Shown here piece after piece: positions 20,704-29,170 of a stretch of 64,000 nucleotides of DNA. Under the pieces are notes generated by a model. It was not told where the DNA came from and ran no database searches. It saw only the letters and a list, made by a program, of their open reading frames with translations. The stretch is from MB1-2 sp046566065. GTDB lineage: Bacteria; Actinomycetota; CADDZG01; WHSQ01. The stretch spans positions 1 to 64,000 of the forward strand of contig JBKHXK010000008.1 in NCBI GenBank assembly GCA_046566065.1. The letters run 5' to 3'. Position 1 is the stretch's first letter. Each line of letters opens with the position of its first letter. A program made the position numbers and the translations under genes.

Positions 20704-22143
20704 ATGGAACGCCTGATGCTGGCAGGCCTGGCCGCGCTGGTTGCGCTGGCGCCTCTTGGCGCCTCCGCCCAGGAGGATCGACCCACGGTCGTTATCGCAG
20801 AGGGTGGAAAGGGTTCCCTCGAGCTCATAGGTCACTCCGCCTTGGACAACCGGGGCATGAACGCCGGCTTGGCGGTCCGGGGGGACTACGCGTACATAGG
20901 GAGCCGGACCGACGGCGGCCCCAAGCCCGTCGCCAACGGCGTCAAGGTCGTCGACATCTCGAACCCGAAGGAGCCGAAGGTCGTCGGCCAGATCGGGGAG
21001 CCCCACGAGGACAACGAGGGTGAGACCTCGCGCGAGCTCCGTATCTGGCAGGACCAGGAGATCCTGATCGTGATGAACCTCGGCTCGAACTGCACGAGCT
21101 ACCTGCACAGCTGCTCCCCGCGAGGCGTTGACGACAACTTCCGCTTCTACGACATCTCCGGCAAGAACGCGGCGAACCCAAAGTTCCTGGCCGAGTACGT
21201 CCCCAGCGTGAACCCGCACGAGATGTATCTGTGGCAAGACCCGAAGAAGCCAGGACGAGCTCTTCTTTTCCTGTCAACACCTGGCGGCGGTACGCACCTG
21301 TTGGTCACCGATATCTCGGAAGCTCGCAAAGGCAGGTTCAAGGAGCTGGGGAAGCAGAGCTTCCTCGTTGGGGATTCGGGCAATGACAACCGGCTGCACT
21401 CTCTGACCGTCACGCCTGACGGCAACCGAGCGATCTTTGCGTATCTGGAGGCCGGCTTCTACGTGGTGGACACCTCCGACTTCGTTCGGGGTGTCGCCAA
21501 GCCCGAGGCCCGGCTGATCACCTCGCCGAAGGACGCTCCGAAGTGGGCGGAAGAGATCGGACCCGGAGCCCACAGCGCCGTTCCGTTCTTCGGTTCAGAT
21601 CACGCGTTGGTGACCGATGAGGTGTACGGCGAAGCGCTCAGAGCACTGGATTCCGGCGGGTGCCCGTGGGGCTGGGCGCGTGTGGTCGACATGAACGACC
21701 CCAGGAAGCCGAAGGTGGTCGCGGAGTACAAGCTCCCTCAGAACGATCCGAGCTTCTGCACCACAGACGCGCCGCGGCCCTCGTCCAGCTACTCGGCGCA
21801 CAACCCGACGCTGACCGAGAACCTCGCCTTCGTTACCTGGCATTCCGGCGGCCTCCAAGCGATCGATATCTCTACCCCGAGCAAACCGAAGCAGGCTGCC
21901 GAATTCGTTCCAGACCCGGAGCTTTATGCGCTGCAGGAAGACCCTGCACTGAGCGCGGGGCAGGACAAGGTCGTGATGTGGAGCTTCCCGATCATCCAGG
22001 ACGGACTGATCTACGTCGTCGACGTGCGCAACGGGCTCTACATCCTCAGATACGAGGGGCCGTTCGAGAAAGAGGTCTCCCGGGTTGGGTTCCTGGAGGG
22101 GAACTCGAACCTCGGTGACGCGGTGAGGCTCGGCCGCCTCTAG
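20704..22143 (+). CDS. secreted LVIVD-repeat beta-propeller protein (second)
   Basis: A 479-residue exported protein with signal peptide (MERLMLAGLAALVALAPLGASAQ). LVIVD-type repeats include VKVVDISNPKEPKVVGQI, FRFYDISGKNAANPKFL, FYVVDTSDFVRG, ARVVDMNDPRKPKVVAEY, LQAIDISTPSKPKQAAEF and YVVDVRNGLYILRY. Several Cys (NCTSYLHSCS, GGCPWG, FCTTD) could form disulfides. It resembles the protein at 15858-17252 in plan but is clearly diverged. Function unknown; likely a surface or secreted scaffold. The 3' stop overlaps plsC by CTAG. Confidence 0.85.
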   Translation: MERLMLAGLAALVALAPLGASAQEDRPTVVIAEGGKGSLELIGHSALDNRGMNAGLAVRGDYAYIGSRTDGGPKPVANGVKVVDISNPKEPKVVGQIGEPHEDNEGETSRELRIWQDQEILIVMNLGSNCTSYLHSCSPRGVDDNFRFYDISGKNAANPKFLAEYVPSVNPHEMYLWQDPKKPGRALLFLSTPGGGTHLLVTDISEARKGRFKELGKQSFLVGDSGNDNRLHSLTVTPDGNRAIFAYLEAGFYVVDTSDFVRGVAKPEARLITSPKDAPKWAEEIGPGAHSAVPFFGSDHALVTDEVYGEALRALDSGGCPWGWARVVDMNDPRKPKVVAEYKLPQNDPSFCTTDAPRPSSSYSAHNPTLTENLAFVTWHSGGLQAIDISTPSKPKQAAEFVPDPELYALQEDPALSAGQDKVVMWSFPIIQDGLIYVVDVRNGLYILRYEGPFEKEVSRVGFLEGNSNLGDAVRLGRL

Positions 22144-22895
22144 GCGCTCTCCGGGCCGGGTCTCTTGCCCGGCCCCCGAAGCTTGTCCTCGACCTCCTCC
22201 GGGGTCGGAGCGGTTCCGCCCAGATGAGCGGGTAGCCACCAGCGATCGTTCTCTCCGGAAGGCTGTTGAGGGTAGGAATCCTGGGCCTGCTTCAAGAGGT
22301 GAGCGATGCTCAGCATCAGCTCGTCGGTCAGAGCGCGGGGATCGTCGATGGCATCGGTCGGGATCGGCTCGCCGACCTTCACGACGATGGCGATCTTCCT
22401 CTGAAGGTTCTTGGGCCGCCCCTTCGTGAGTATCCGCTGTGTCCCCCAGACGGCGGCCGGGATGAGCGGTGCCCCGACGGTCTGGGCCAAACGGGCCGAA
22501 CCCGTCTTGCCCTTCCGGGGGACGAAGGACGGACTGATGGTCGACTCGGGGAACATCCCGATGATCTCTCCCCGAGACAGGGCATCCGTAGCCGCCGCGT
22601 AGGCCTTGCGCGGATCCGTATCTCGGTCGACCGGGATATGGCGCATGCCGTTCATGAGCACCTTCGCCACCTTGTTGTTCCACACCTCGCGCTTGGCGAG
22701 GAACCTCACGCGCCTCTTGCGCTTGTGGGCCGCGAAACCTGTGAAGACGAAATCGAGGTATCCGATGTGGTTCGACGCCAGGATGGCCCCGCCAGAGGTC
22801 GGGATGTTGTCCTCTCCGCTGATACGGAGGTCGTATCCCATGCCTTTGATGGCACCTTTGGCGACCAGCTCGATGAATGGATAGACGTATTCCAC
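22140..22895 (-). CDS. plsC: 1-acyl-sn-glycerol-3-phosphate acyltransferase family protein
   Basis: A 251-residue PlsC-family acyltransferase that would acylate lysophosphatidic acid or a related lipid acceptor at the membrane. The catalytic H(X)4D motif is NHIGYLDF near residue 42. The glycerol-phosphate binding block is FPESTISPSF near residue 115, and the proline block is GAPLIPAAVWG. GTG 22895 is the start (MEYVYPFIELVAKG). The C-terminal ~50 residues are polar. There is no signal peptide; membrane association is expected from the family. Acceptor specificity cannot be read. Confidence 0.88.
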   Translation of the reverse strand: MEYVYPFIELVAKGAIKGMGYDLRISGEDNIPTSGGAILASNHIGYLDFVFTGFAAHKRKRRVRFLAKREVWNNKVAKVLMNGMRHIPVDRDTDPRKAYAAATDALSRGEIIGMFPESTISPSFVPRKGKTGSARLAQTVGAPLIPAAVWGTQRILTKGRPKNLQRKIAIVVKVGEPIPTDAIDDPRALTDELMLSIAHLLKQAQDSYPQQPSGENDRWWLPAHLGGTAPTPEEVEDKLRGPGKRPGPESA

Positions 22896-22931
22896 GGCGC
22901 CGAGACTCTACGGGACCGGGCCGAGTGGCGT

Positions 22932-22960
22932 TTGACGGTTCTCCGACCCCTGGTTACGGT
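22932..22960 (+). promoter_or_regulatory. promoter of the RlpA-like gene
   Basis: TTGACG (22932-22937) and TACGGT (22955-22960) are separated by 17 bases, a good primary-sigma promoter. Just after the expected start comes a perfect 20-base palindrome, CGGAGCCCTCGAGGGCTCCG (22968-22987), which would fold at the 5' end of the mRNA. Confidence 0.6.
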
Positions 22961-22967
22961 CTGGCTC

Positions 22968-22987
22968 CGGAGCCCTCGAGGGCTCCG
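22968..22987 (+). promoter_or_regulatory. 5' leader palindrome of the RlpA-like gene
   Basis: A perfect 20-base palindrome immediately downstream of the predicted transcription start. It could be a repressor operator or an mRNA-stabilising hairpin. No T-run follows, so it is not a simple terminator. Confidence 0.5.
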
Positions 22988-23030
22988 TTCCGGTTGCGGC
23001 GCAACCCACCCACGGAGGTGTCTCGTCAAA

Positions 23031-23396
23031 CTGAAGGTCTGTGTCGTGCTGTGCCTGGCGGGCTTGTTCTTCGCCGCCCCCACGGTCTTCGCCCAGAACC
23101 GGGTGATCAAGGGCCGCGCTCTCTATTACTCGAACCAGTACGCGGGCGAGGCGATGGCGTGCGGGCCGAACTATCAACCCTGGAAGATGGTCGCGGCACA
23201 CCGGACGCTGCCCTGTGGCACCGAGCTCCGGGTGCGCAACCGCGCGAACGGGAACGTGGTCACGGTCACCGTTCAGGACCGTGGGCCCTATACGGATGGT
23301 TTCGTCCTCGACGTCTCGCGGCGAGCTGCTCGCAAGCTCGGCTTCATCGCAGCAGGCTCCGCTCGGGTCCGTGCCGTCGTCAAGCACGAGGACTGA
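23031..23396 (+). CDS. RlpA-like secreted double-psi beta-barrel protein
   Basis: A short exported protein of about 121 residues with signal sequence LKVCVVLCLAGLFFAAPTVFAQ. One RlpA-like double-psi beta-barrel follows (KGRALYYSNQYAGEAMACG, HRTLPCGTELRVRN, VQDRGPYTDGFVLDVSRRAARKLGF). The catalytic-type Asp is present in VQDRGPY. RlpA-like proteins bind or cleave peptidoglycan glycan strands. No ATG fits: candidates are CTG 23031, which keeps a Lys in the signal peptide and has GGAGG 12 bases upstream, or GTG 23046. The start is therefore unsure. A bidirectional terminator follows. Confidence 0.78.
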   Translation: MKVCVVLCLAGLFFAAPTVFAQNRVIKGRALYYSNQYAGEAMACGPNYQPWKMVAAHRTLPCGTELRVRNRANGNVVTVTVQDRGPYTDGFVLDVSRRAARKLGFIAAGSARVRAVVKHED

Positions 23397-23403
23397 GAAA
23401 CAC

Positions 23404-23440
23404 AAAGACCTGCGGGCCGCGGGGGCCGCGCAGGTCTTTT
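23404..23440. terminator. bidirectional terminator between the RlpA-like and SCP2 genes
   Basis: AAAGACCTGCG (23404-23414) pairs with CGCAGGTCTTT (near 23428-23438), with further GC pairing inside the loop. Runs of A on the left and T on the right let it serve both convergent genes. This is the clearest intrinsic terminator in the window. Confidence 0.85.
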
Positions 23441-23459
23441 GCGTTGGATCGGAGAAGGT

Positions 23460-23849
23460 CTAGTACTCGACCTCGATGCCCTCGGCGGCCTTCGGCATCG
23501 CGTTGAAGACGCCCTGGAGCTGCATCAGCTTCATCATGTTTCCCGTGACCTTCAGCTTGCCCTGCATGAAAGCGTTCTGGGCGTTGAGTTCCTCTTTGAC
23601 GATCGCCACCGCGGTCTCGTAGTTCTGCGTGATCGTCGCCTCCGCGTCGGAGACCTCGCCGATACCGACCGTTGCTTGTCCTCCGTCTAGCGTGAAGTAG
23701 TACTTCGCCTCTCCGCCATCCGGCGTGTCGGTCACGACCTGCTGCAGTTTCACCTGCTGCCCCGAGGCAGCCTTCTTGAAGTCTTCCGAAGAGTTGAGGG
23801 CTTCGGTCATCGTCGTTGCCCATTCTTCGCTCAGGAACTTGACTGCCAC
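23460..23849 (-). CDS. SCP2 sterol-transfer-like domain protein
   Basis: A single-domain protein of 129 residues of the SCP2 family, a small alpha/beta lipid-binding pocket. Typical features are KYYFTLDGGQATVGIGEVSDAEATITQNYETAVAI and the C-terminal AFMQGKLKVTGNMMKLMQLQ. GTG 23849 follows AAGGAGG. Family members bind fatty acyl or other hydrophobic ligands; the ligand here is unknown. It runs divergently from the Nudix-MBL gene and ends at the shared terminator. Confidence 0.88.
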   Translation of the reverse strand: MAVKFLSEEWATTMTEALNSSEDFKKAASGQQVKLQQVVTDTPDGGEAKYYFTLDGGQATVGIGEVSDAEATITQNYETAVAIVKEELNAQNAFMQGKLKVTGNMMKLMQLQGVFNAMPKAAEGIEVEY

Positions 23850-23892
23850 TGATGCCTCCTTGAGGAGATCGACGCGTACAGGCCGCAGAACA

Positions 23893-23898
23893 TACCGT
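23893..23898 (+). promoter_or_regulatory. -10 element for a leaderless Nudix-MBL transcript
   Basis: TACCGT at 23893-23898 is 7 bases before ATG 23906, and no ribosome binding site lies between them. Confidence 0.45.
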
Positions 23899-23905
23899 TT
23901 AGTCG

Positions 23906-25405
23906 ATGGAAACCTCTTCCGGCAGCCTCGAGCCCCAGCCCCGCCCCGCGGCGACCCTGGTGATCCTGCGTCCGGGCGCCGGAGGTCCCGAGCTGCTTCT
24001 CACGACCCGGCCCGAGCACATGCGCTTCATGGGAGGGGCCGCGGTCTTCCCGGGTGGAGCGGTCGCCGGTGCCGATCACGATGCCGGCTGGGAGGCGCAC
24101 TCGGTCCGATCGGGGGAGGAGGCGGCCCGCCTGCTCGACATCTCCGATGCCCGCTCTGCCCTCGCCAGCTTCGTCTGCGCGCTCAGGGAGTCCTTCGAGG
24201 AGGTGGGGTTCCTCCTTGCGGAGGGAGACATCGACGGTCTGACCAGGGACGATGCCGACGACGCGGATAGGTTCCTTACGGCCGCCAAGACCCGAGGGCT
24301 ACGGCTCCGCACGGATCTCTTGAGCCCGGCGGGTCGCTGGGTGACCCCCCTCGGCGCACCCGTTCGCTTCGACACCAGGTTCTTCGTCGTCGAGGCACCG
24401 GAGGGGTGGGAGCCCGTTCCGGATCCCCGGGAGGTGGACCGATGCTGGTGGACCGGCCCGGCGGAAGCTCTCGCGGAGTTGGGGACGGGCGGCCTGATGA
24501 TGGCTCCGCCCACGATCGAGATGCTGCAGCGATTGGATGCACACGGTTCTCTCGAAGAGATCACGCGTTCGCTGTCCGCGGCCCCCGTCGGTCACGACGG
24601 CGATCTCATCTCGGTGCGCTTATCTCCTCTCGTGCATGTCGTCTTGGCGCCGAACCCGGGAGTCATGACGGGCCCTGGAACCAACACCTATGTCGTGGGC
24701 GTGGGCCGAACCTGCGTGATCGATCCCGCCGTGGACGACCCCGCCTACCTGGATGCCGTAGCGGCCGTTTCCGGGGACCCCGACTCGATCCTCGTCACGC
24801 ATCGTCATCCGGATCACATCGGGGGCGTGGCCGCTCTGGCTCGACGTCTCGGTTGTCCCGTCCGCGCGTTCTCAGCCGATCCGATCGATGGGGTCGAGGT
24901 AGAGCCGCTGTTCGACGGCGACCGCCTGGAGGTCGGTGGGATCACGCTCGAGGTGCTCCACACGCCGGGGCACGCGCCCGACCACCTCTGCTTCTACCTG
25001 CGGGAAGGCGCGAGTCTGTTCGCGGGCGACAACATCCTCGGCGAGGGAACGGCCGTCATCGCACCGCCGGAGGGCAACATGAGCGACTATCTGGCCTCTC
25101 TTCGGCGCCTACGTGAGCTACACATCGACCGGATCTATCCGGGACACTTCCGCCCCCTACATGGGGGAGCGGCCGTGATCGATGGATATCTACAGCATCG
25201 GGCCGAGCGCAGAGCCGCGGTGTTGGCCGCGATCGAAGAAGGGGCCACCTCCGAGCAACAGATCGTCGCGTCCGTTTACGCCGACACTCCCGCCCATCTT
25301 CACCCGATCGCCTTGCTGCAAGTTCGCTCGATGCTCGAGCTCCTGCAGGACGAAGGCCGTGTTTCGCTGTCCGAAGACCGTTGGTCGGTAAGCGACGTTG
25401 AATAA
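23906..25405 (+). CDS. fused Nudix hydrolase and metallo-beta-lactamase-fold hydrolase
   Basis: A 499-residue two-enzyme fusion. Residues about 14-215 form a Nudix domain of the NUDT7/NUDT19 (CoA diphosphatase-like) kind, with LTTRPEHMRFMGGAAVFPGG and the Nudix box core ALRESFEEVGFLL. Residues about 225-430 form a LACTB2-like metallo-beta-lactamase fold (NPGVMTGPGTNTYVVG, zinc motif THRHPDHIGG, TPGHAPDHLCFY, FAGDNILGEG, YPGHFRPLHG). The last ~60 residues look like the LACTB2 winged helix. Both active sites look intact. Substrates may be acyl-CoA or nucleoside-diphosphate derivatives for Nudix and thioester or RNA for MBL; this is inference. Confidence 0.82.
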   Translation: METSSGSLEPQPRPAATLVILRPGAGGPELLLTTRPEHMRFMGGAAVFPGGAVAGADHDAGWEAHSVRSGEEAARLLDISDARSALASFVCALRESFEEVGFLLAEGDIDGLTRDDADDADRFLTAAKTRGLRLRTDLLSPAGRWVTPLGAPVRFDTRFFVVEAPEGWEPVPDPREVDRCWWTGPAEALAELGTGGLMMAPPTIEMLQRLDAHGSLEEITRSLSAAPVGHDGDLISVRLSPLVHVVLAPNPGVMTGPGTNTYVVGVGRTCVIDPAVDDPAYLDAVAAVSGDPDSILVTHRHPDHIGGVAALARRLGCPVRAFSADPIDGVEVEPLFDGDRLEVGGITLEVLHTPGHAPDHLCFYLREGASLFAGDNILGEGTAVIAPPEGNMSDYLASLRRLRELHIDRIYPGHFRPLHGGAAVIDGYLQHRAERRAAVLAAIEEGATSEQQIVASVYADTPAHLHPIALLQVRSMLELLQDEGRVSLSEDRWSVSDVE

Positions 25406-25436
25406 GGTGTAACCAACGGCCACCGAGGCGGGGAAG

Positions 25437-27542
25437 ATGCTCTCGAAGGATCGGCGCAACGTAACCAAGGGAAGTTGGCGTTGGGCCGTCCAGGTCGCCG
25501 AGATCACCGCCTGGGGCACCGCCGCCCTGGTACTGGGCATCCTTCACATCGCGGAACTTCCACCGGATGTCTATCGGCTGGGCCTGGCCGTAACCGGTCT
25601 TCTGGCCGTCTGGTTGCTCGTGTTCTTCCGTCTGCTCCTCAGGGCGCCGATCCGCCGCAGGTGGTTCGGGTGGGCAGGGGTGGGGATGAACATCGCCTTC
25701 GCCTGTGGTCTCTACGGATTGCTGCGCGGGGAGGTTGCAGGGATCCAACTGATCTTCATCCCGGTCATCGTGGCCACCGGGCTGCTCGGGAGCCTGCTGG
25801 AAGCGATGGGATCGTCGTTGTTGGCAGTGGCCGGCTACCTCGCCGTCTCCGTTCTCACCGGGGGTCTTCCGAGCCTCGTGCCCGGCGCCCTGACGAGTGG
25901 TGTCTTCGTGCTGTGCGGGTCGGTCGCCGGTTTGTTGGCGCGCGAGCTGCGGACCCACTTCCGGGGCGAACAGAAGGAGCATCAGTTGGCGACCGCGGTG
26001 CGGCTGCGTCTCCTTGCGGTGCTCGATGCGATCGACGAAGCCATCGTCTTCAGGGATCGCCACGGGGTCGCGCGGGTCGTAAATCAGCGGGCGGGAGAGT
26101 TGTTCGACCTAGAGCCTGACGCTTTCCTCGGCTCCCCGGTCGTCGAGTTGCTGCGCACGGTCGCGCGTCAGACCGAGGAGCCGGAGGAGTTCATGGAGAC
26201 GTTCCAACAGCTCTTGGACGACCCCGAGCTCGAGCTCCGTGCGAACGTCGAACAGATCCTCCCTACACGTCGGAAGCTGCGGTTGTACTCGGCCCCCGCT
26301 TTCGACGACGACGGATCGCTGGTCGGGCGCATAGACGTATTCACGGATGTCACCGACAGCGAAGCGAAGGCCGAGGAGGTCGAGCGTCTCTACGAACGCG
26401 CTCGCACCACGGCCGAGAGCTACCAGCGGGCGCTGCTGCCCGATGCCGTTCCCTCGCTGCCTCGGGTGAGCCTCGTTGCGCATTACGTCGCGGCCGCAGG
26501 CCGGAGGGCGGTGTGCGGAGACTTCTACGATTTCGTTCCGCTACCAGATGGACGCTTGGCGATAGTGCTGGGAGATGTCTGCGGCATCGGACCTCGGGCG
26601 GCTAACGATGCCGCCCTCACCCGCTACACGCTTCGTTCTCTTGCCGCGCAGGACTCCGACGCGGCCTCGTTGCTCGCCACCATCAACGGCCTCGTCTACG
26701 TTCAGTCGTCGAGCGAGCGTTTCGTGCGGCTCTTGCTTGGCGTGATCGATCCCGAACGGGCAGTGCTCGAGTACGCGAACGCCGGTCACGTAGCGCCCGT
26801 TCTGTATCGCGCGGAGACCGGTCAGGTGGAGTGGTTGGCGGAGGGTGGTCTTCCTATCGGCCTGGAGCCGGACACGGATTACAAGTCCGCTCGGATCGAG
26901 CTCGACCCGGGAGACATGATCGTCTTCTACACCGACGGGCTCACCGAAGCTCCGCGTCATGGCCGCCCCTTCGGTCAGGGTCGCTTCACCGACATGGTTG
27001 CTCAGTACGGGGTCGGTTCGCCGGGAGAGCTCGTGCAAGCGTTGCGGCGCGGAGTCGACTCCTGGGTGTCAGACGAGCTGCGCGACGACCTCGCGATGGT
27101 CGTGTGCCAGATCATCCCGGACGCCACCCTCGAGGAACCCACCCGGGAGTTGGTGCTGCCCAACGAGCCCATGCGGGTTCCGGAGATCCGGCGCTTCGTC
27201 GGAGCGTTCCTGGCCGACCTTCGTGCGCCGGTGGAGATCTCGTCCGAGATCCTTCTGGCGGTGGGCGAAGTAGCGGCGAATGCCTACAGGCACGGCAGGC
27301 GAGGGGAAGGCCGCAGCGAGGTGCGCGTGCGCTGTTCCTTCGATCACTCCACCGTGACGGTCGCCGTGGCCGACGACGGCCCGGGCTTCGACCCCGCCCT
27401 CATGGAGTCGGCCGATCTGCCGGATCGCTTCGCGTCGGGGGGCCGGGGCCTCTACCTGATCAGGGAGCTGATGGACTCCGTCGAAGTGGACACCTCGCCC
27501 GAGGGCACGACGATCACCCTGCGCCGAGAGATCGGGCGTTAG
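25437..27542 (+). CDS. membrane PAS-SpoIIE phosphatase-HATPase anti-sigma regulator
   Basis: A 701-residue signalling protein. Residues 1-185 carry about five or six membrane helices. A PAS domain follows (about 190-305, AVLDAIDEAIVFRDRHGVARVVN). A PP2C/SpoIIE phosphatase lies at about 330-560 (VCGDFYDFVPLPDGRLAIVLGDVCGIGPRAA, NAGHVAPVLY, IVFYTDGLTEA, RDDLAMVV). A C-terminal RsbW-like HATPase_c follows at about 575-700 (LAVGEVAANAYRHG, VADDGPGFDP, GGRGLYLIREL). Such proteins dephosphorylate anti-anti-sigma factors and control sigma factors or stress responses. No STAS partner or sigma factor is nearby. The segment GAGRR-A-CGDFYDF replaces the usual VGGDFYD, keeping the metal-binding Asp. Confidence 0.88.
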   Translation: MLSKDRRNVTKGSWRWAVQVAEITAWGTAALVLGILHIAELPPDVYRLGLAVTGLLAVWLLVFFRLLLRAPIRRRWFGWAGVGMNIAFACGLYGLLRGEVAGIQLIFIPVIVATGLLGSLLEAMGSSLLAVAGYLAVSVLTGGLPSLVPGALTSGVFVLCGSVAGLLARELRTHFRGEQKEHQLATAVRLRLLAVLDAIDEAIVFRDRHGVARVVNQRAGELFDLEPDAFLGSPVVELLRTVARQTEEPEEFMETFQQLLDDPELELRANVEQILPTRRKLRLYSAPAFDDDGSLVGRIDVFTDVTDSEAKAEEVERLYERARTTAESYQRALLPDAVPSLPRVSLVAHYVAAAGRRAVCGDFYDFVPLPDGRLAIVLGDVCGIGPRAANDAALTRYTLRSLAAQDSDAASLLATINGLVYVQSSSERFVRLLLGVIDPERAVLEYANAGHVAPVLYRAETGQVEWLAEGGLPIGLEPDTDYKSARIELDPGDMIVFYTDGLTEAPRHGRPFGQGRFTDMVAQYGVGSPGELVQALRRGVDSWVSDELRDDLAMVVCQIIPDATLEEPTRELVLPNEPMRVPEIRRFVGAFLADLRAPVEISSEILLAVGEVAANAYRHGRRGEGRSEVRVRCSFDHSTVTVAVADDGPGFDPALMESADLPDRFASGGRGLYLIRELMDSVEVDTSPEGTTITLRREIGR

Positions 27543-27632
27543 AGCAGCTCTCGCCGTTGGATGCGATACTTGACCTGTCGGTCAAGAAAAGTCCCCGGCG
27601 CCCCGAGCGCCCGACCTCCAAGGAGTGACCCG

Positions 27633-28805
27633 ATGACTCGTGAGGCAGTGATCGTCGAAGCCGTCCGGAGCCCGCTCGGCAAGCGGAACGGAAGCTTGAA
27701 GGACTGGCACCCGGTGGACCTCTTGGCCGCGGTGCTGAACGAGACGATCGATCGCTCCGGCATCGACGCCTCTTCTGTAGACGACGTCATCTGCGGCTGT
27801 GTGTCTCAGGTCGGCGAGCAGTCGCTGAACGTCGGCCGCAACGCGTGGCTCTCGGCTGGGCTCCCCGAGGAGGTTCCCGCAACCACGATCGACCGGCAGT
27901 GTGGATCTTCGCAACAGGCTGCGCACTTCGCCGCCCAGGGCGTTCTGTCGGGCGCCTACGACGTGGCCATCGCGTGCGGCGTCGAACACATGACGCGCGT
28001 TCCCATGGGCTCCAGCGCGTCTGTTTCGGGCTTCCCGTTCAGCGATCAGCTGATGGCGCGTTACGAGGGCGGTCTCGTGCCGCAGGGGATCTCCGCCGAG
28101 ATCATCGCCGAGCGCTGGGAGTTGAGCCGGGACGAGCTCGACGCGTTCAGCATGAGGTCTCACGAGCGCGCAGCAGCGGCAACCGAGCGAGGTGCTTTCC
28201 GCAACGAGATCTTTCCGATCAAGGTCGAGACGGAGGAAGGCACTCAGCTCTTCGACCGCGACGAAGGCATCCGTACTCCGAATCCCGAGAAGATGGCCGC
28301 GCTTCAACCCGCGTTCAAGGCGGACGGTGTCATCACCGCGGGGAACTCTTCGCAGATCACCGACGGGGCATCCGCTTTGTTGATCACGACACCGGAGAAG
28401 GCGGAAGCGCTGGGTCTTACCCCTCGAGCGCGTTTCGTTTCGTTCGCGCTGGCCGGCACCGATCCGGTAACGATGCTCACGGGTCCGATCCCCGCAACCC
28501 GAAAGGTCGTAGAGAAAGCCGGACTCTCGCTCACCGATATCGATTTCGTCGAGATCAACGAGGCGTTCGCCAGCGTGGTGCTTGCTTGGAAGAAGGAGCT
28601 CGGTCTCGATGATTCCTGGTTCGACGAGCGCGTGAACGTCAGCGGTGGCGCGATCGCCTTGGGTCACCCGCTCGGTGCCTCGGGTGCTCGTCTCATGACG
28701 ACCCTGTTGAACACGCTCGAGCAGAACGATGCTCGCTACGGACTGCAGACCATGTGCGAGGGCGGCGGGCTGGCGAACGCGACCATCATCGAGCGACTGA
28801 CCTAG
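27633..28805 (+). CDS. acetyl-CoA acyltransferase (thiolase family)
   Basis: A degradative/biosynthetic thiolase of 390 residues, which condenses or cleaves acyl-CoA with CoA. ATG 27633 (MTREAVIVEAVRSPLGK) follows AAGGAG; the frame is open another 24 codons upstream but without such a site. The nucleophile is Cys90 in TIDRQCGSSQQAA. The NEAF (EINEAFASV), GHP (GGAIALGHPLGASGARL) and C-terminal CxG (MCEGGGLANA) motifs are all present, so it should be active. It is probably a fatty-acid beta-oxidation type enzyme. It stands alone, without a neighbouring hydratase or dehydrogenase. Confidence 0.93.
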   Translation: MTREAVIVEAVRSPLGKRNGSLKDWHPVDLLAAVLNETIDRSGIDASSVDDVICGCVSQVGEQSLNVGRNAWLSAGLPEEVPATTIDRQCGSSQQAAHFAAQGVLSGAYDVAIACGVEHMTRVPMGSSASVSGFPFSDQLMARYEGGLVPQGISAEIIAERWELSRDELDAFSMRSHERAAAATERGAFRNEIFPIKVETEEGTQLFDRDEGIRTPNPEKMAALQPAFKADGVITAGNSSQITDGASALLITTPEKAEALGLTPRARFVSFALAGTDPVTMLTGPIPATRKVVEKAGLSLTDIDFVEINEAFASVVLAWKKELGLDDSWFDERVNVSGGAIALGHPLGASGARLMTTLLNTLEQNDARYGLQTMCEGGGLANATIIERLT

Positions 28806-28829
28806 GGGCCTGTCGGGTCCGCGAGAGGG

Positions 28830-29153
28830 TCAGATGGGGCGCAGCGGAGGGTTGCTGGGCGCCACGTTGACGAGCTCCATCTTCTCTCTGCAGTGGGTGG
28901 GAGCCCTGTCCGTGGTCGCGGTCTCGACCTTCAGCTCGAGCCCACACATACGACAGACGTACATGAGCCCTTGTTCGCTGACGTCTTCTTCCTCCACGTC
29001 CGGCGGGACGTTCGCGGCGGCGCTGAAGTAGCTGAAGCCCAGATAGAGGATCACCCCGGCCCCCAGCAGAGCGAGCGCGGCTCGACCGAACCCGTAGAAG
29101 TAGCCGAGGACCAGCAACAAGAGGCCCGCTGCCGTGACCAACGTGGCTTTCAT
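28830..29153 (-). CDS. small membrane protein with a C-terminal zinc-ribbon-like motif
   Basis: A 107-residue protein from ATG 29153 (MKATLVTAAGLLLLVLGYFYGFG). Two membrane helices cover residues about 3-45. The cytoplasmic tail has an acidic stretch (DVEEEDVSE) and then YVCRMCGLELKVE and HCREKMEL, i.e. CxxC plus HC, a probable zinc ribbon. An upstream GTG at 29207 would add 18 residues encoded by the DnaA-box-like repeat, so I prefer the later start. Function unknown; it lies divergent from nothing and upstream of crgA's 3' end. Confidence 0.6.
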   Translation of the reverse strand: MKATLVTAAGLLLLVLGYFYGFGRAALALLGAGVILYLGFSYFSAAANVPPDVEEEDVSEQGLMYVCRMCGLELKVETATTDRAPTHCREKMELVNVAPSNPPLRPI

Positions 29154-29170
29154 CGCCAGCACCCGGGCAG

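Noticed and set aside
22266..23030. A long in-frame upstream extension of the RlpA-like gene
   Set aside because: It crosses plsC on the other strand and a promoter; the signal peptide begins only near 23031.
22905..23030. A possible ydaO (cyclic di-AMP) riboswitch before the RlpA-like gene, as in other actinobacterial wall hydrolases
   Set aside because: I could not find the conserved ydaO core sequences; only a promoter and one palindrome are visible.
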